From CAZJNX01 sp964547415 (GTDB lineage: Bacteria; Pseudomonadota; Alphaproteobacteria; Rhizobiales; Amorphaceae): a DNA stretch of 64,000 nucleotides. The notes beneath the pieces are model-generated. The model did no database searches. It saw only the letters and a list, made by a program, of their open reading frames with translations, and was not told the DNA's origin. Positions 7,699 to 16,563 of this stretch are shown here, piece after piece. Positions within the stretch are counted from its first letter, which is position 1, and each line of letters begins with the position of its first letter. The translations under genes were made by a program, and so were the position numbers. The stretch spans positions 1-64,000 of the forward strand of contig CAZJNX010000002.1 in assembly GCA_964547415.1 (NCBI GenBank), given 5' to 3'.

Positions 7699-8159
7699 GC
7701 GCGGCGCCGCCCGGCGGGGCGGCGAGCGCAGCCGGCCGGCGGGCGGCCCCTGGAGAACCGGCGGGCCGCGCGCCGACGGGAGGCCACGGGCACGATGGCG
7801 CGACCCGCCGCGAGAGCGAGACGTCGCGGCGCGCCCGGAAGCCCGCCACCCGGAACGCGCCCGCGCCTGCGGGGTGGTCGGGCGGCCCTCTCCCGCCAAC
7901 CGGCGCCGCGCGCCGCACGACGGCGCCTTCAACGCGTTGACGCCGTCGCGCCTGCCGGGCGCGAGCGCCGCCTCGCCCGCGACGCGGCCCCAGCGCCGGC
8001 CGGCCGCGGACCAGCCTTCGGACCGGTTGCCGGAGGGCGGGGCGGGGCAGCTCGCGCGCTCCGGGCGAGGCTCGCCCCACCTCTTCCCCGGCTCGCCGTC
8101 CTCACCGGCACGCGGACGGGGCGGTTCGCGGACATCGAGCGCCCGCGGATCGGGCTCCT
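7699..8159. other. Non-coding or decayed sequence
   Basis: No reading frame here looks like a real protein on either strand. All open frames are Arg/Pro/Ala-rich shadows. The stretch may be the 5' part of the decayed gene that follows. Confidence 0.4.
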
Positions 8160-9060
8160 GACGGCGTTCGGCTCCTCGAGCGGTTCGTCCGCCACGTTCC
8201 GGCGCCAGCACTCGCGGTCACGGCGGTCGGCATCGCCATCGGCTTCGCCGGTGCGCTGGCGGCCCGACCGCTCCGGCCCCCGTCGTCGCGGGGCTGGCGG
8301 CCCTCGCCCTCCTCGTCGGGGCAAGCTTCTCCATCGACGCCATCGACGCGCTCGCGGGCATCACGTCCTTGCGGTCGGAGCGGCGCGACGGGCCAGTCCC
8401 CTTCGCCGAGGCACGATCCGGCTCGGCGGTCGCGGTAGTGGCGGCGCAGCGTGGCGTGCTGGCCGGTCCCTCGAGGAGCCCACCGCGATCGACGGCCTGC
8501 CGGCGCGGCCCTCGCGCCGGTCGAGGCGCCGCCTGCGGGGCCGTCCCGTGGCGGCCTCCCCGCGCGGCGACACGACGTCGTGCCGGCCGCGGCCGTGACG
8601 GTCGCCCCGGGCGAGGACGAGCGGCTGGTCGTCGCCGTGCCCGTGGCGGCGAACGTGAACGGGACGTGGGAACGGCTCCGCGCGGATCGACGAGGCGGGA
8701 GGAAGCCGGGCTCGCGGCGGTGCGGGGGACGCCGATGATCGCGGAAGCGCGTTCGAGCCGCGCCGCGCGCCGCACCATGCGGCAATCGAGGCGGGGACGG
8801 CGGTCTCGATCCTCGGCGACACCCGGTTCGCGGGCTCATCGCCTTCGGTGTCGTCTCCGACGCCGCGCCGCGACCCGCCGGGCGGGAACGGGGGTTCGGC
8901 CGCACCCGCTCGCCCCCGCGCCCCGGGAACGGGCTGTCGGCGGGCCTTGCGCGCGCTCGCCCCCCGGGCGCTCTCGCCGCGGCCGGCGCGGCCGCCGCCG
9001 CCGTCCTGCGCGAGGGCCGGGACCGCGGTTCCCCCGGCGCCCCCGATCCGCCCCGAACGG
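8160..9060 (+). pseudogene. Multi-frame remnant of one or more unknown genes (membrane segments)
   Basis: Protein-like fragments run left to right but jump frames. At about 8217-8275 there is a hydrophobic helix (AVTAVGIAIGFAGALAARP). At 8279-8470, in another frame, APVVAGLAALALLVGASFSIDAIDALAG continues to FAEARSGSAVAVVAAQRG. At about 8560-8690 the frame reads VVPAAAVTVAPGEDERLVVAVPVAANVNGTW. Near 8773 it reads HHAAIEAGTAVSILGDTRFAG, then LIAFGVVSD in yet another frame. No single frame connects them. This is what a degraded gene, or one with several sequencing indels, looks like. The family is not recognised; at least two membrane-type helices are suggested. Confidence 0.45.
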
Positions 9061-9095
9061 TCGAAAAGAAACACCTTTTCCGCCCTGTGGGCGCG

Positions 9096-9120
9096 GGAAC
9101 AAATTCCTCTTCCGGCGCTT
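9096..9120 (+). promoter_or_regulatory. Weak EcfG-like promoter candidate before otsA
   Basis: GGAAC (9096-9100), 16 bases, then GCTT (9117-9120), against the EcfG consensus GGAAC-N16/17-CGTT. The -10 half matches poorly. It lies 170 bases before the otsA start. Trehalose synthesis is often under this stress sigma factor in alphaproteobacteria, which is the main reason to list it. Confidence 0.22.
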
Positions 9121-9289
9121 GACATTCCTCAGTGAGCGAATGCTCCGCCGGGGCCATCCTGCATGCGGATGACGGGCTACCTCCTTCAGGGAAGGCGTCC
9201 CGTCCGCCGCAGGGGGGAACGGGCCCTCGCCGTGCGACGGCGGGGGCGGGCGGCCGCGCGCCGCCCCGGGGCCAACAAGGAGAAGCCCC

Positions 9290-10726
9290 ATGCGCCTTTT
9301 CGTCGTGTCGAACCGCGTCAGCCTCCCCGGAAGCCACCGGGCCGGCGGCATGGCCGTCGGGATCGACGCCGCCATGGCCTGCCGTGGCGGCGTGTGGGTC
9401 GGCTGGAGCGGCGCGCACCCCGAGGACGGCGCTGGCCCCGCGATCCACATGCAGGACGCCGGCCCCCTCACCTACCTGACCGTCGACCTGCCGGAGGACG
9501 CCTTCCGCAGGTACTACACCGGCTTCGCCAACCAGGTGATGTGGCCGGCCCTCCACGGCCGACAGGACCTCGTCGCCTTCGAGCGGGCGGACCTCTCCGA
9601 CTACCTGTTCGTGAACCGCCTGTTCGCCGGGATCGTTGCACGGCGCCTCGAGCCGGACGACGTGGTGTGGGTCCACGACTACCACCTCTTCCCCCTCGCG
9701 GAGGCCCTGCGCCGGCGCGGGGTGCGCAACCGGATCGGCTTCTTCCTGCACACCCCGTTCGGCACGCCCGCGTCCCTGCGCGCGCTGCCGGTGCGCGGCG
9801 CCCTCGCCCGCTGGCTCGACGCCTACGACGTCCTCGGCCTCCAGACCGAGGCGGACGCGGCGGCCGCCCGCACCTTCCTCGGCGGCGGCCACGACGGCCC
9901 CACCGAGCGGCGGGTGTTCGCCGTGCCCATCGGCATCGAGACCCGCAGCTTCGCCGATACCGCCGCCGCGGCCGCCGTCACCGATCCCGCCCTCGCCACC
10001 GCGATGAAGGGGATCGCCCCGGGCACGCCGCTCGTGGCGGCGGTCGACCGGATCGACTACTCCAAGGGGATCCCGGAGCGGATCGAGGCCTTTTCCCGCT
10101 GCCTCGAGTGCGGCGGGGCGGACAGGCCCGTCCTCGTCCAGGTCGCCGTCCCGTGCCGCACGGGCGTGCCGGCCTACCGGGCCGAGGAGGGGCGCATCGT
10201 CGAGGCGCTGAGGGCCGCCCACGAGCGGGTCGGGCCGGAGGCGATCCGGCTCCTGCGCTCCACCGTGGACCGGGCGAGCCTCGCCGCCCTCTACCGGCGG
10301 GCGCAGGTGGGGCTCGTGACGCCGCTCCGGGACGGGATGAACCTCGTCGCCAAGGAATACGTCGCCGCCCAGGACGGGGAGGACCCGGGCGTCCTCGTGC
10401 TCTCGCCCGCGGCGGGCGCGGCGGCGGAGCTGTCCGAGGGCGCCCTCCTCGCCGACCCGGAAGACGCCGAGGCGGTGGCCCGCGCCGTGCGGCAGGCCCT
10501 CGCCATGCCCCTCGCCGAACGGCGGCTGCGCTGGCGGCGGATGATGGACCGGCTCGAAGCGTTCGACGCCACCCGCTGGGCGTCCGACTTCCTGGCGCAC
10601 CTGTCGGCCGCGCCCGCCGTGCGCCCGGTCCGGCCCCAGCCGCCGGCCGCCGCCGCCCGCCGCCGGCCCGCCGTCCGCCCCCTGCCGGCCGGGGCCCACC
10701 GCGCCCTCGTCTCCCGCGGCGCCTGA
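9290..10726 (+). CDS. otsA: Alpha,alpha-trehalose-6-phosphate synthase (GT20)
   Basis: A 478-residue family 20 glycosyltransferase making trehalose 6-phosphate from a nucleotide-glucose and glucose 6-phosphate in the cytoplasm. Motifs run in order: VVSNRVSLPG with GGMAVGI at the N-terminus, VWVHDYHLF, GFFLHTPFG, DVLGLQTEAD, AAVDRIDYSKGIPERIEAF, and the donor-binding TPLRDGMNLVAKEYVAAQ near residue 347. The length is normal, with a Pro/Ala/Arg-rich tail after residue 445. AAGGAG sits 7 bases before the ATG. No otsB phosphatase is adjacent; it must be elsewhere. The product is an osmoprotectant, consistent with stress-sigma control, although the promoter match is weak. Confidence 0.93.
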   Translation: MRLFVVSNRVSLPGSHRAGGMAVGIDAAMACRGGVWVGWSGAHPEDGAGPAIHMQDAGPLTYLTVDLPEDAFRRYYTGFANQVMWPALHGRQDLVAFERADLSDYLFVNRLFAGIVARRLEPDDVVWVHDYHLFPLAEALRRRGVRNRIGFFLHTPFGTPASLRALPVRGALARWLDAYDVLGLQTEADAAAARTFLGGGHDGPTERRVFAVPIGIETRSFADTAAAAAVTDPALATAMKGIAPGTPLVAAVDRIDYSKGIPERIEAFSRCLECGGADRPVLVQVAVPCRTGVPAYRAEEGRIVEALRAAHERVGPEAIRLLRSTVDRASLAALYRRAQVGLVTPLRDGMNLVAKEYVAAQDGEDPGVLVLSPAAGAAAELSEGALLADPEDAEAVARAVRQALAMPLAERRLRWRRMMDRLEAFDATRWASDFLAHLSAAPAVRPVRPQPPAAAARRRPAVRPLPAGAHRALVSRGA

Positions 10727-10847
10727 GGACGCCGCCGACTTTCCTCCCCGGCCTCACGAATCCCTCACGCGCGCCTCACGCCGGGGCGCGCGCGGGCGGT
10801 TCGTTCGTCACCGTCACTTGCACGACTGTTGATGACCGAAGGTGAAC

Positions 10848-10866
10848 CGGAATGCCTACCTTCCGG
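10848..10866. promoter_or_regulatory. Palindrome CCGGAA-N8-TTCCGG before the RTX gene
   Basis: A perfect 6-base inverted repeat with an 8-base spacer lies 48 bases before the RTX gene's ATG. It could be an operator or a leader hairpin. No regulator is known. Confidence 0.3.
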
Positions 10867-10913
10867 CGTGGACGGCGAACACTTCCCCGGCAAGGCAGGC
10901 GAGGAACACCCAC

Positions 10914-12653
10914 ATGGTCCAGATAATCAGCGACGCCACCGTCACCACGAAACTCACCTTTCGTAACGAGACCTATCTCGTTCCGGAAGGCGCCCTCATC
11001 GCGGCGCGCGGGCCGAGCATCGACGTCGACGACACGGGCATCACCCTGTTCGTCGACGGCACGGTGTTCACGGGCAGCGAGGCCATCGGCTACGGCATCC
11101 TCGCGGACTTCCCGGTCGAGATCCTGATCGGCGAGACGGGACGCCTCCTGTCCGGCCGCCTCGACCGGTTCGACTTCATCCCGGTCGAGCTTGCCGCCAG
11201 CGGCAGCAACCTCACCAACTTCGGCGAGATCGCCGGCGCGATCGGCGTGCGGGCCGACGACACGAACCGGACGACGATCGTCAACCACGGGACCGTCTCG
11301 GCGAACGACGACGGGTTCGCCGCCGCGATCGACGTGGCGAACTCGACGGACGCGACCGTCCTCAACACGGGGACCATCGTCGGGGGCAACGCGGTGTTCG
11401 GCGGGAACGTCTCGACGCAGCTCGCGGTCTCCAACGCCGGCGAGATCATCGGCTTCGCAAGCGCGGTCTCCCTCGGCACGGACGGCCATCTCGACAACAC
11501 CGGCCTGATCGAGGCCGTCCACGGCGACGCCGTCCTCGCGAACGGCGCGACGATCCGCAACACGGGCACCATCCTCGCCGGCAGCGCGCCGGGTGCGGTG
11601 GCGATCCGCTCCGGCGGCGAGGGTGCAGACGACGTCTTCAACGGGGGCACCATCGTCGGCGACGTGTTCCTCGGTGGCGGCGACGACGCGCTGTCCGGCC
11701 CCGGCACCATCGCGGGCCGCGTGGAGGGCGGGACGGGCGACGACATCGTTTCGGGAAGCGAGGCGGCAGACGACTTCTCGGGCGAGGCGGGCGACGACAC
11801 GCTCGGGGGCGGCGGCGGCGACGACACCTTGTCCGGCGGCGAGGGGAGCGACCGGATCCGTGGCGGCGAGGGCGAGGACGCCCTCACGGGCGGGGCGGGG
11901 GACGACCGGATCGCCGGTCATGCGGGGGACGACGCCATCGACGGCGGGGCGGGTGCCGACACCGTGCACGGGGGCGACGGCGAGGATACCCTCGCGGGCG
12001 GAGAGGGCGGCGACCGTCTCGCCGGCGGCCGCGGCGACGACGGCATCGACGCCGGCGCGGGGAACGATCGCGTCGCCGGCGGCGCGGGCGAGGACATGAT
12101 CGACGGGGGCGAGGGCGAGGACCAGCTGTTCGGCGGGGCGGACGACGACGCCCTCGTCGGCGGCCTCGGCGCCGACCGCCTCCTCGGCAACGGGGGCGAG
12201 GACGCCCTCGAAGGTGGCGAGGGCGACGACACGCTGGCCGGTGGCGCGGGCGAGGACACCGCCGACGGCGGGGCGGGCGCGGACCTCCTGGCGGGAGGAT
12301 CCGGCGACGACGCCCTCGCCGGCGGCGCGGGGAACGACACGCTCGTCGGCGGCCGCGGCGACGACACGCTGACCGGCGGGGAGGGCGCCGACGTCTTCCG
12401 GTTGCGGCCGAACGAGGGGTTCGACGTCATCGCCGACTTCGAGAACGGCATCGACGCCATCGACCTTTCCGCCTTCGGCCTCGAAGCGCCGTCCCGCCCC
12501 TCCCGCCTCTTCCGGGACCCCTTCTCCTTTTCCTTGCGGGACGGGGGCGAGAACGCCGTCGAGATCCACCTCGACCGGCTCGGCGGGGAGGGGATCGTCC
12601 TCGTCGAGGGCCTCGACATCCGCGCGGTGGACCTGTCCGACTTCATCCTGTGA
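10914..12653 (+). CDS. Secreted RTX calcium-binding protein, 579 aa
   Basis: The N-terminal 240 residues form beta-helix-like repeats (FGEIAGAIGV, NHGTVSAN, NTGTIVGGN, NAGEIIG, NTGLIEA, NTGTILAG), a right-handed beta-roll seen in adhesin-type proteins. From about residue 245 to 500 there are many nonapeptide repeats of the GGxGxDxLx kind, the calcium-binding RTX array. The C-terminal 75 residues (GADVFRLRPNEGFDVIADFENG...) resemble the type I secretion signal of hemolysin-type proteins, and there is no N-terminal signal peptide. The chosen ATG follows GAGGAACACCCAC; an in-frame start at 10842 has no ribosome site. It is probably exported by a type I system encoded elsewhere, with a surface or adhesive role inferred. 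Confidence 0.85.
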   Translation: MVQIISDATVTTKLTFRNETYLVPEGALIAARGPSIDVDDTGITLFVDGTVFTGSEAIGYGILADFPVEILIGETGRLLSGRLDRFDFIPVELAASGSNLTNFGEIAGAIGVRADDTNRTTIVNHGTVSANDDGFAAAIDVANSTDATVLNTGTIVGGNAVFGGNVSTQLAVSNAGEIIGFASAVSLGTDGHLDNTGLIEAVHGDAVLANGATIRNTGTILAGSAPGAVAIRSGGEGADDVFNGGTIVGDVFLGGGDDALSGPGTIAGRVEGGTGDDIVSGSEAADDFSGEAGDDTLGGGGGDDTLSGGEGSDRIRGGEGEDALTGGAGDDRIAGHAGDDAIDGGAGADTVHGGDGEDTLAGGEGGDRLAGGRGDDGIDAGAGNDRVAGGAGEDMIDGGEGEDQLFGGADDDALVGGLGADRLLGNGGEDALEGGEGDDTLAGGAGEDTADGGAGADLLAGGSGDDALAGGAGNDTLVGGRGDDTLTGGEGADVFRLRPNEGFDVIADFENGIDAIDLSAFGLEAPSRPSRLFRDPFSFSLRDGGENAVEIHLDRLGGEGIVLVEGLDIRAVDLSDFIL

Positions 12654-12775
12654 GGCGCCCCGCGCCGGGCTGGCCCCCGCCGCGACGGGATTTTCCCCGC
12701 CCCCTTTCTTGTCTAAGGGTGGAGCGCCGGGCGGGGCCCGTCCGGCGCTTCGCCCGCATCGACGGAGGCTCGCGG

Positions 12776-13252
12776 ATGATCACCGGCGACAGGCGCCCGG
12801 CCGCCACCAACCCGTTCCCGCTGCCCGGCGAGCTCGGGTCGGACCTCGCCCGGACGCTGGACTACTGGAAGGGCCTCCCGAGGGCCGAGGCGAGGATCCC
12901 GTTCTGGGACGACTTGAAGCTGTCGGCCCTCGGGGACGTGGCCGCGCGCACCCTCGTCATCGAGGTGTTCGACAAGCCCCAGCGCTTCCGCCTCGACATC
13001 GTGGGCGAGGAGATCGACCGGGCGACCGGGGGCAGCCTCAAGGGCGCCTTCCCCGACAAGGTGACGCGGCCGCCCCACCCGCTCGACTTCCTGCTGGCCC
13101 AGGCGAGCGCCACGGTGGAGGCCGGCGCCCCCACCTGGTACCGCAACGCGGTGACGGACGAGGCGGACGGCGGTGCCTACGCCCGGCTGATGGTGCCCAT
13201 GTGGGGCGACGGGCGCATCGGCATCATCCTCGCCGCGGTGGAGAAGGGCTGA
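12776..13252 (+). CDS. PAS_5-type domain protein, 158 aa
   Basis: A single-domain protein. LARTLDYWKGLPRAEARIP at residues 22-40 is the PAS_5 entry motif (a YW pair followed by a basic/Pro stretch). It is followed by a beta-rich core (RTLVIEVFDKPQRFRLDIVGEEI, then AYARLMVPMWGDGRIGIILAAVE). Such proteins are common small sensory or ligand-binding modules in alphaproteobacteria; their function is mostly unknown. GACGGAGGC precedes the ATG. It lies between two convergent RTX genes, 122 bases after one and only 3 bases from the end of the other. No signal peptide or output domain is present. Confidence 0.72.
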   Translation: MITGDRRPAATNPFPLPGELGSDLARTLDYWKGLPRAEARIPFWDDLKLSALGDVAARTLVIEVFDKPQRFRLDIVGEEIDRATGGSLKGAFPDKVTRPPHPLDFLLAQASATVEAGAPTWYRNAVTDEADGGAYARLMVPMWGDGRIGIILAAVEKG

Positions 13253-13255
13253 GCC

Positions 13256-14305
13256 TCAGAACACGAACATTTCCGGCGTCAGCTCGGCCTCGCGCACCCC
13301 CTCGAGGAGGATCTCCCCGCCGTTCACCACGATGGCGGCGCCGCGCGAGGTGTCGCGGATCCACAGGTCGTCGAAGTCCGGGCGGCCGCGGACGCCCGCA
13401 AGGTCGATGAGGTCGCGCTGGAGGTCGAAGTCGGTGACGGTGTCCTCGCCGAAGCGGCCGGAGAAGACGTGGACGTCGAAGCCGCCGCCGCCCGTCAGCG
13501 TGTCATCGCCCCGGCCGCCCACCAGGAGATCGTCCCGCGCGCCGCCCGACAGGGTGTCCTCGCCCCGGCCGCCGCGCAGGGTGTCCTCCCCCGGCCCCGC
13601 GGCGATGCGGTCGTGCCCCGCGTGGCCCTTCAGGGTGTCGTTCCCGCGGCCGCCCGAAAGGACGTCGTCGCCCCGCCGGCCGGCGAGCCAGTCCCGGCCG
13701 CCACCGCCCGACAGCCGGTCCGGCCCCCGCCCGCCGTCGAGGTCGTCCGCGCCCGGGCCGCCGAACAGGCTGTCGGCGCCGTGCCAGGCGGACAGCCAGT
13801 CGCGCCCGCCGCCGCCCTCCAGCCGGTCGTCGTGACGTCCGCCGAACACCTCGTCGTCGCCCGCGTCGCCGAAGAGGCGGTCGCGGCCCGCGTAGCCCAT
13901 GATGGTGTCCCGGCCGGCTCCGCCGTGGATCCGGTCGCCGCGCTCGGCGCCGTGAAAGACGTCGTCACCGCCGGTGATCCCCGCCCGGGCGATCCCGCGC
14001 TCCACCGCGCTGAGGCTCGCCACGAGGTCCAGTTCGGTCATGGAGATCATCACGTCCTCGAACGAGAACCAGGCGATGTCCTCGATCAGGACGCGGATCC
14101 CGCGCCCGTCGTAGTTCACCGCATAGTCCGTGATGAAGACGTCTCCCGCCGGGATGAAGCGGTCGAATTCGTAGACGGCGGTGCGGCCGTCGTCGTCGAC
14201 CCGGAAGGCGCGGCGGCCGTCGTCGATGAAGACGAAGCCGAAGCGGTCGGCGTCCGGCATCCGCCAGGACAGGCCGAAACCATAGGCGAGCTCGAATACA
14301 GGCAT
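13256..14305 (-). CDS. RTX calcium-binding protein, 349 aa
   Basis: The N-terminal 115 residues form a beta-rich unknown domain (DADRFGFVFIDDGRRAFRV, and so on). Residues 115-300 are an array of RTX nonapeptides (GGAGRDTIMG, GDAGDDEVFG, GGRGNDTLKG and more), some degenerate with Trp or His in place of the usual residues. The C-terminus (FGEDTVTDFDLQRDLIDLAGV) is the usual type I secretion region. There is no signal peptide. The start is ATG 14305; GTG 14311, two codons upstream, is also possible, and neither has a strong ribosome site. It is convergent with the PAS_5 gene. No transporter genes are present. A secreted or surface role is inferred from family. Confidence 0.82.
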   Translation of the reverse strand: MPVFELAYGFGLSWRMPDADRFGFVFIDDGRRAFRVDDDGRTAVYEFDRFIPAGDVFITDYAVNYDGRGIRVLIEDIAWFSFEDVMISMTELDLVASLSAVERGIARAGITGGDDVFHGAERGDRIHGGAGRDTIMGYAGRDRLFGDAGDDEVFGGRHDDRLEGGGGRDWLSAWHGADSLFGGPGADDLDGGRGPDRLSGGGGRDWLAGRRGDDVLSGGRGNDTLKGHAGHDRIAAGPGEDTLRGGRGEDTLSGGARDDLLVGGRGDDTLTGGGGFDVHVFSGRFGEDTVTDFDLQRDLIDLAGVRGRPDFDDLWIRDTSRGAAIVVNGGEILLEGVREAELTPEMFVF

Positions 14306-14396
14306 TTCCACTCAATGAACGCAAAGTAAAAGCAAGAGCGCGACCGATCGCGACGATGCACCCGCCGGGCCGGCGGATCAAGCCCCCGGCGCGCCC

Positions 14397-15767
14397 TCAG
14401 CCCCTCGGCGGACGGTCGAAGGCGCGCGGGACCCTCGGGGGGGCTGGCTGGCGGGGCCCGTCGAGGGGCTCGAGCGCGCGCGTCTCGTCGAGGTGGAGGA
14501 CGGCGTCGAACTGGTCGGGAAGGCGCACGAAGAAATAGTGGCTCATGCGCTCCGTTTCGGGCCGGTAGACGACGCCGATGGCCCGCTCGAGCCGCGATGG
14601 CGACAGGTGGGAGGAAAGCGCCGCCGTCTCGCCCGGGAACAGGAGGAAGGCGGCCGGCTCCGCGTCCGCGAAGACGCCCTCCACGCTCTCCGCCAGCGCC
14701 TCGCGCACGGTAAAGGTCTCGCCCGCCTCGCCCCAGTTCGCCGCGGCCGTCACCGTGCCGCGCGCCGTCGTCTGCCCGACGAGGAAGGCCTCGCCGCCCC
14801 ACCGCTCCCGGGCGAGGCTGCCGACGTTCACCTCCCCGGCCTCGCCCATCTCCGTGGCGCGGGCATCGCCCACGTGGCTGTTGTGGGCCCACACGACGAT
14901 GCGGGCGGGCCGCCCCGCCAGCGCCGACAGGTGGGCGTCGAGGGCGGCGAGGGTGTCGGTCATGTGCCGGTCGCGCAGGTTCCACGACGAGACGCGGCCG
15001 GAGAACATGGTCCGCCAGTAGTTCTCGGCGTTCTCCACCACGACGGCGTTGCGCTCGGCGGAGAAGGCGGCCTCGTCCGCGGCGAGGCCGTCGTGCTCGA
15101 GGTGGGCATGGCGGCGGGCGCGCAGGTCCTCGAGGGCGGCGATCACCTCGTCCTCGCAGTCGGCCCTGAGCCCGAGGACGACCGCGCGCCCGTAGGCCTG
15201 CCCGTCGCCCGACAGGCCGTGGTCGAGGCAGCCGTAATGGCGGCGGGCACGGGCGGCGGCCTCCGGGTCCACCCGGTCGAGGTAGCCGATCACCGCCTCC
15301 ATGGAGGCGCCGAGGCTGTAGATGTCGAGGCCGTAAAAGCCCGCCCGGGCCGCCTCGGGAAGGCGCCGGTTGTGTTCCCTCAGCCAGTCGAGGAAGTCGG
15401 CGACCGCGTGGTTGCGCCACATCCACGCCGGGAAGCGGCGGAAGCCCGACAGGGCGTCGGCGGCGTCGCGGATCGGCGGGCCGACGCCGCGCACGTAGGC
15501 GTTGGCCCGCCAGGCGTCGGGCCAGTCGGCCTCGGCGGCGACGGCGCAAAAGCCCTTCTCGACGATCAGGCGGCGCGTGAGGGCGGCCCGGAGACGGTAG
15601 AATTCCTCCGTGCCGTGGGTGGCCTCGCCCACGAGCACGAATCGCGCATCCCCGATGGCCTCCATCAGCGGGTCGAGGTCGCCCTCGCGGCCGAAGATCG
15701 GGCGGGCGGCCCGCCCCACCATGCGGGCGAGGTGCTCCCTCGCCCCCGCATGGCGGCGCTCGCTCAT
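14397..15767 (-). CDS. Erythromycin esterase family protein
   Basis: A 456-residue member of the erythromycin esterase superfamily. The hallmark GEATHGTEEFYRLRAALTRRL is near residue 38, and further conserved segments are AAEADWPDAWRANAYVRG, WMWRNHAVADFLDWLREHN, FYGLDIYSLGASMEAVIGYL and VVWAHNSHVGDA. The family has His and Glu catalytic residues; many members are not macrolide esterases and their substrates are unknown. The gene overlaps the upstream phosphoribosyltransferase by ATGA, so the two are translationally coupled. This two-gene arrangement recurs in proteobacteria, but its joint function is not established. A true resistance role should not be assumed. Confidence 0.87.
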   Translation of the reverse strand: MSERRHAGAREHLARMVGRAARPIFGREGDLDPLMEAIGDARFVLVGEATHGTEEFYRLRAALTRRLIVEKGFCAVAAEADWPDAWRANAYVRGVGPPIRDAADALSGFRRFPAWMWRNHAVADFLDWLREHNRRLPEAARAGFYGLDIYSLGASMEAVIGYLDRVDPEAAARARRHYGCLDHGLSGDGQAYGRAVVLGLRADCEDEVIAALEDLRARRHAHLEHDGLAADEAAFSAERNAVVVENAENYWRTMFSGRVSSWNLRDRHMTDTLAALDAHLSALAGRPARIVVWAHNSHVGDARATEMGEAGEVNVGSLARERWGGEAFLVGQTTARGTVTAAANWGEAGETFTVREALAESVEGVFADAEPAAFLLFPGETAALSSHLSPSRLERAIGVVYRPETERMSHYFFVRLPDQFDAVLHLDETRALEPLDGPRQPAPPRVPRAFDRPPRG

Positions 15768-16432
15768 GCCGTCCCCGCCACCGCGGCGAGCGGGCCAAGC
15801 GTGCGCGCGTCGGCGAGAAGGCCCATCACGTCCGCGTCGGTGGTCCCGGAGAAGTCCCGGTAGAACCAGCCGACACCGCGGAAGACGTCCGGCACGTGCA
15901 GGCACACCACTTCGTCCACCACCTTGTCGAGCGCCTCCACCGCCTGCCAGGAGGCGACGGGCGCGGCCGCCACGATCCGCAGCGGCCCCGCCTGCGCGAG
16001 GGCGGCGACGGCCGCGCGCATGTCGGCCCCGCTGGCGATCCCGTCGTCGACGACGATGGCCGTCCGCCCCGCGAGTTCCGGCCGCCGCCGGTCCTCGCGG
16101 TAAGGCGTCGAGCGCCGGGCGAGGTCCGCCCGTTCGGCCCGTTCCAGCGCGTCCGCCGTCCCGGGTGCGATGGCGAGGCCCGTGATCGCCCCGCCGTCCA
16201 GGACCGTGACCGGGCCGTCGGCGATGGCGCCCGTGGCGAGGCGCGCCCGCCCCGGCACGCCGGGCGTGTCGACCACGAGGACGTCGAGGGGAAGCCGCAG
16301 CCGCCGCGCGAGCGCGTGGGCCACCGGCACGCCGCCCCGCGGCAGGGCGAACACGACCGCCTCCTCCCCGGCCCCGAGATGAACGTGGTCGGCGAGCCGC
16401 TCGCCCGCTTCCCGCCTGTCCCTGAACAGCAT
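15764..16432 (-). CDS. Phosphoribosyltransferase domain protein
   Basis: A 222-residue type I PRTase-fold protein. The PRPP-binding loop reads TAIVVDDGIASGADMRAAV near residue 123, with two acidic residues followed by a small-residue turn. The N-terminal half carries the family's ALPRGGVPVAHALARRL stretch. The ATG at 16432 is preceded by sequence rich in GGAGG-like bases. It is first in a two-gene operon with the erythromycin esterase-like gene (ATGA overlap). The specific nucleobase substrate cannot be read. Stand-alone proteins of this type are often annotated only as phosphoribosyltransferases. Confidence 0.83.
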   Translation of the reverse strand: MLFRDRREAGERLADHVHLGAGEEAVVFALPRGGVPVAHALARRLRLPLDVLVVDTPGVPGRARLATGAIADGPVTVLDGGAITGLAIAPGTADALERAERADLARRSTPYREDRRRPELAGRTAIVVDDGIASGADMRAAVAALAQAGPLRIVAAAPVASWQAVEALDKVVDEVVCLHVPDVFRGVGWFYRDFSGTTDADVMGLLADARTLGPLAAVAGTA

Positions 16433-16563
16433 CGTCCGCCTCCCGCTTCGGCCCGGGACCGTGCTTCCCGGCGTTTGCGCGAGGTTCGCATCGGCGGGAC
16501 GAAAGGATTCTGAGAAAGCGCAAGACGGGGACGACTTCGCTCACGAGGGCGCCCTTGTCGGAC

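Noticed and set aside
14397..15767. Macrolide resistance determinant
   Set aside because: The erythromycin esterase superfamily is broad, and the coupled phosphoribosyltransferase gene suggests a housekeeping role, so resistance cannot be claimed.
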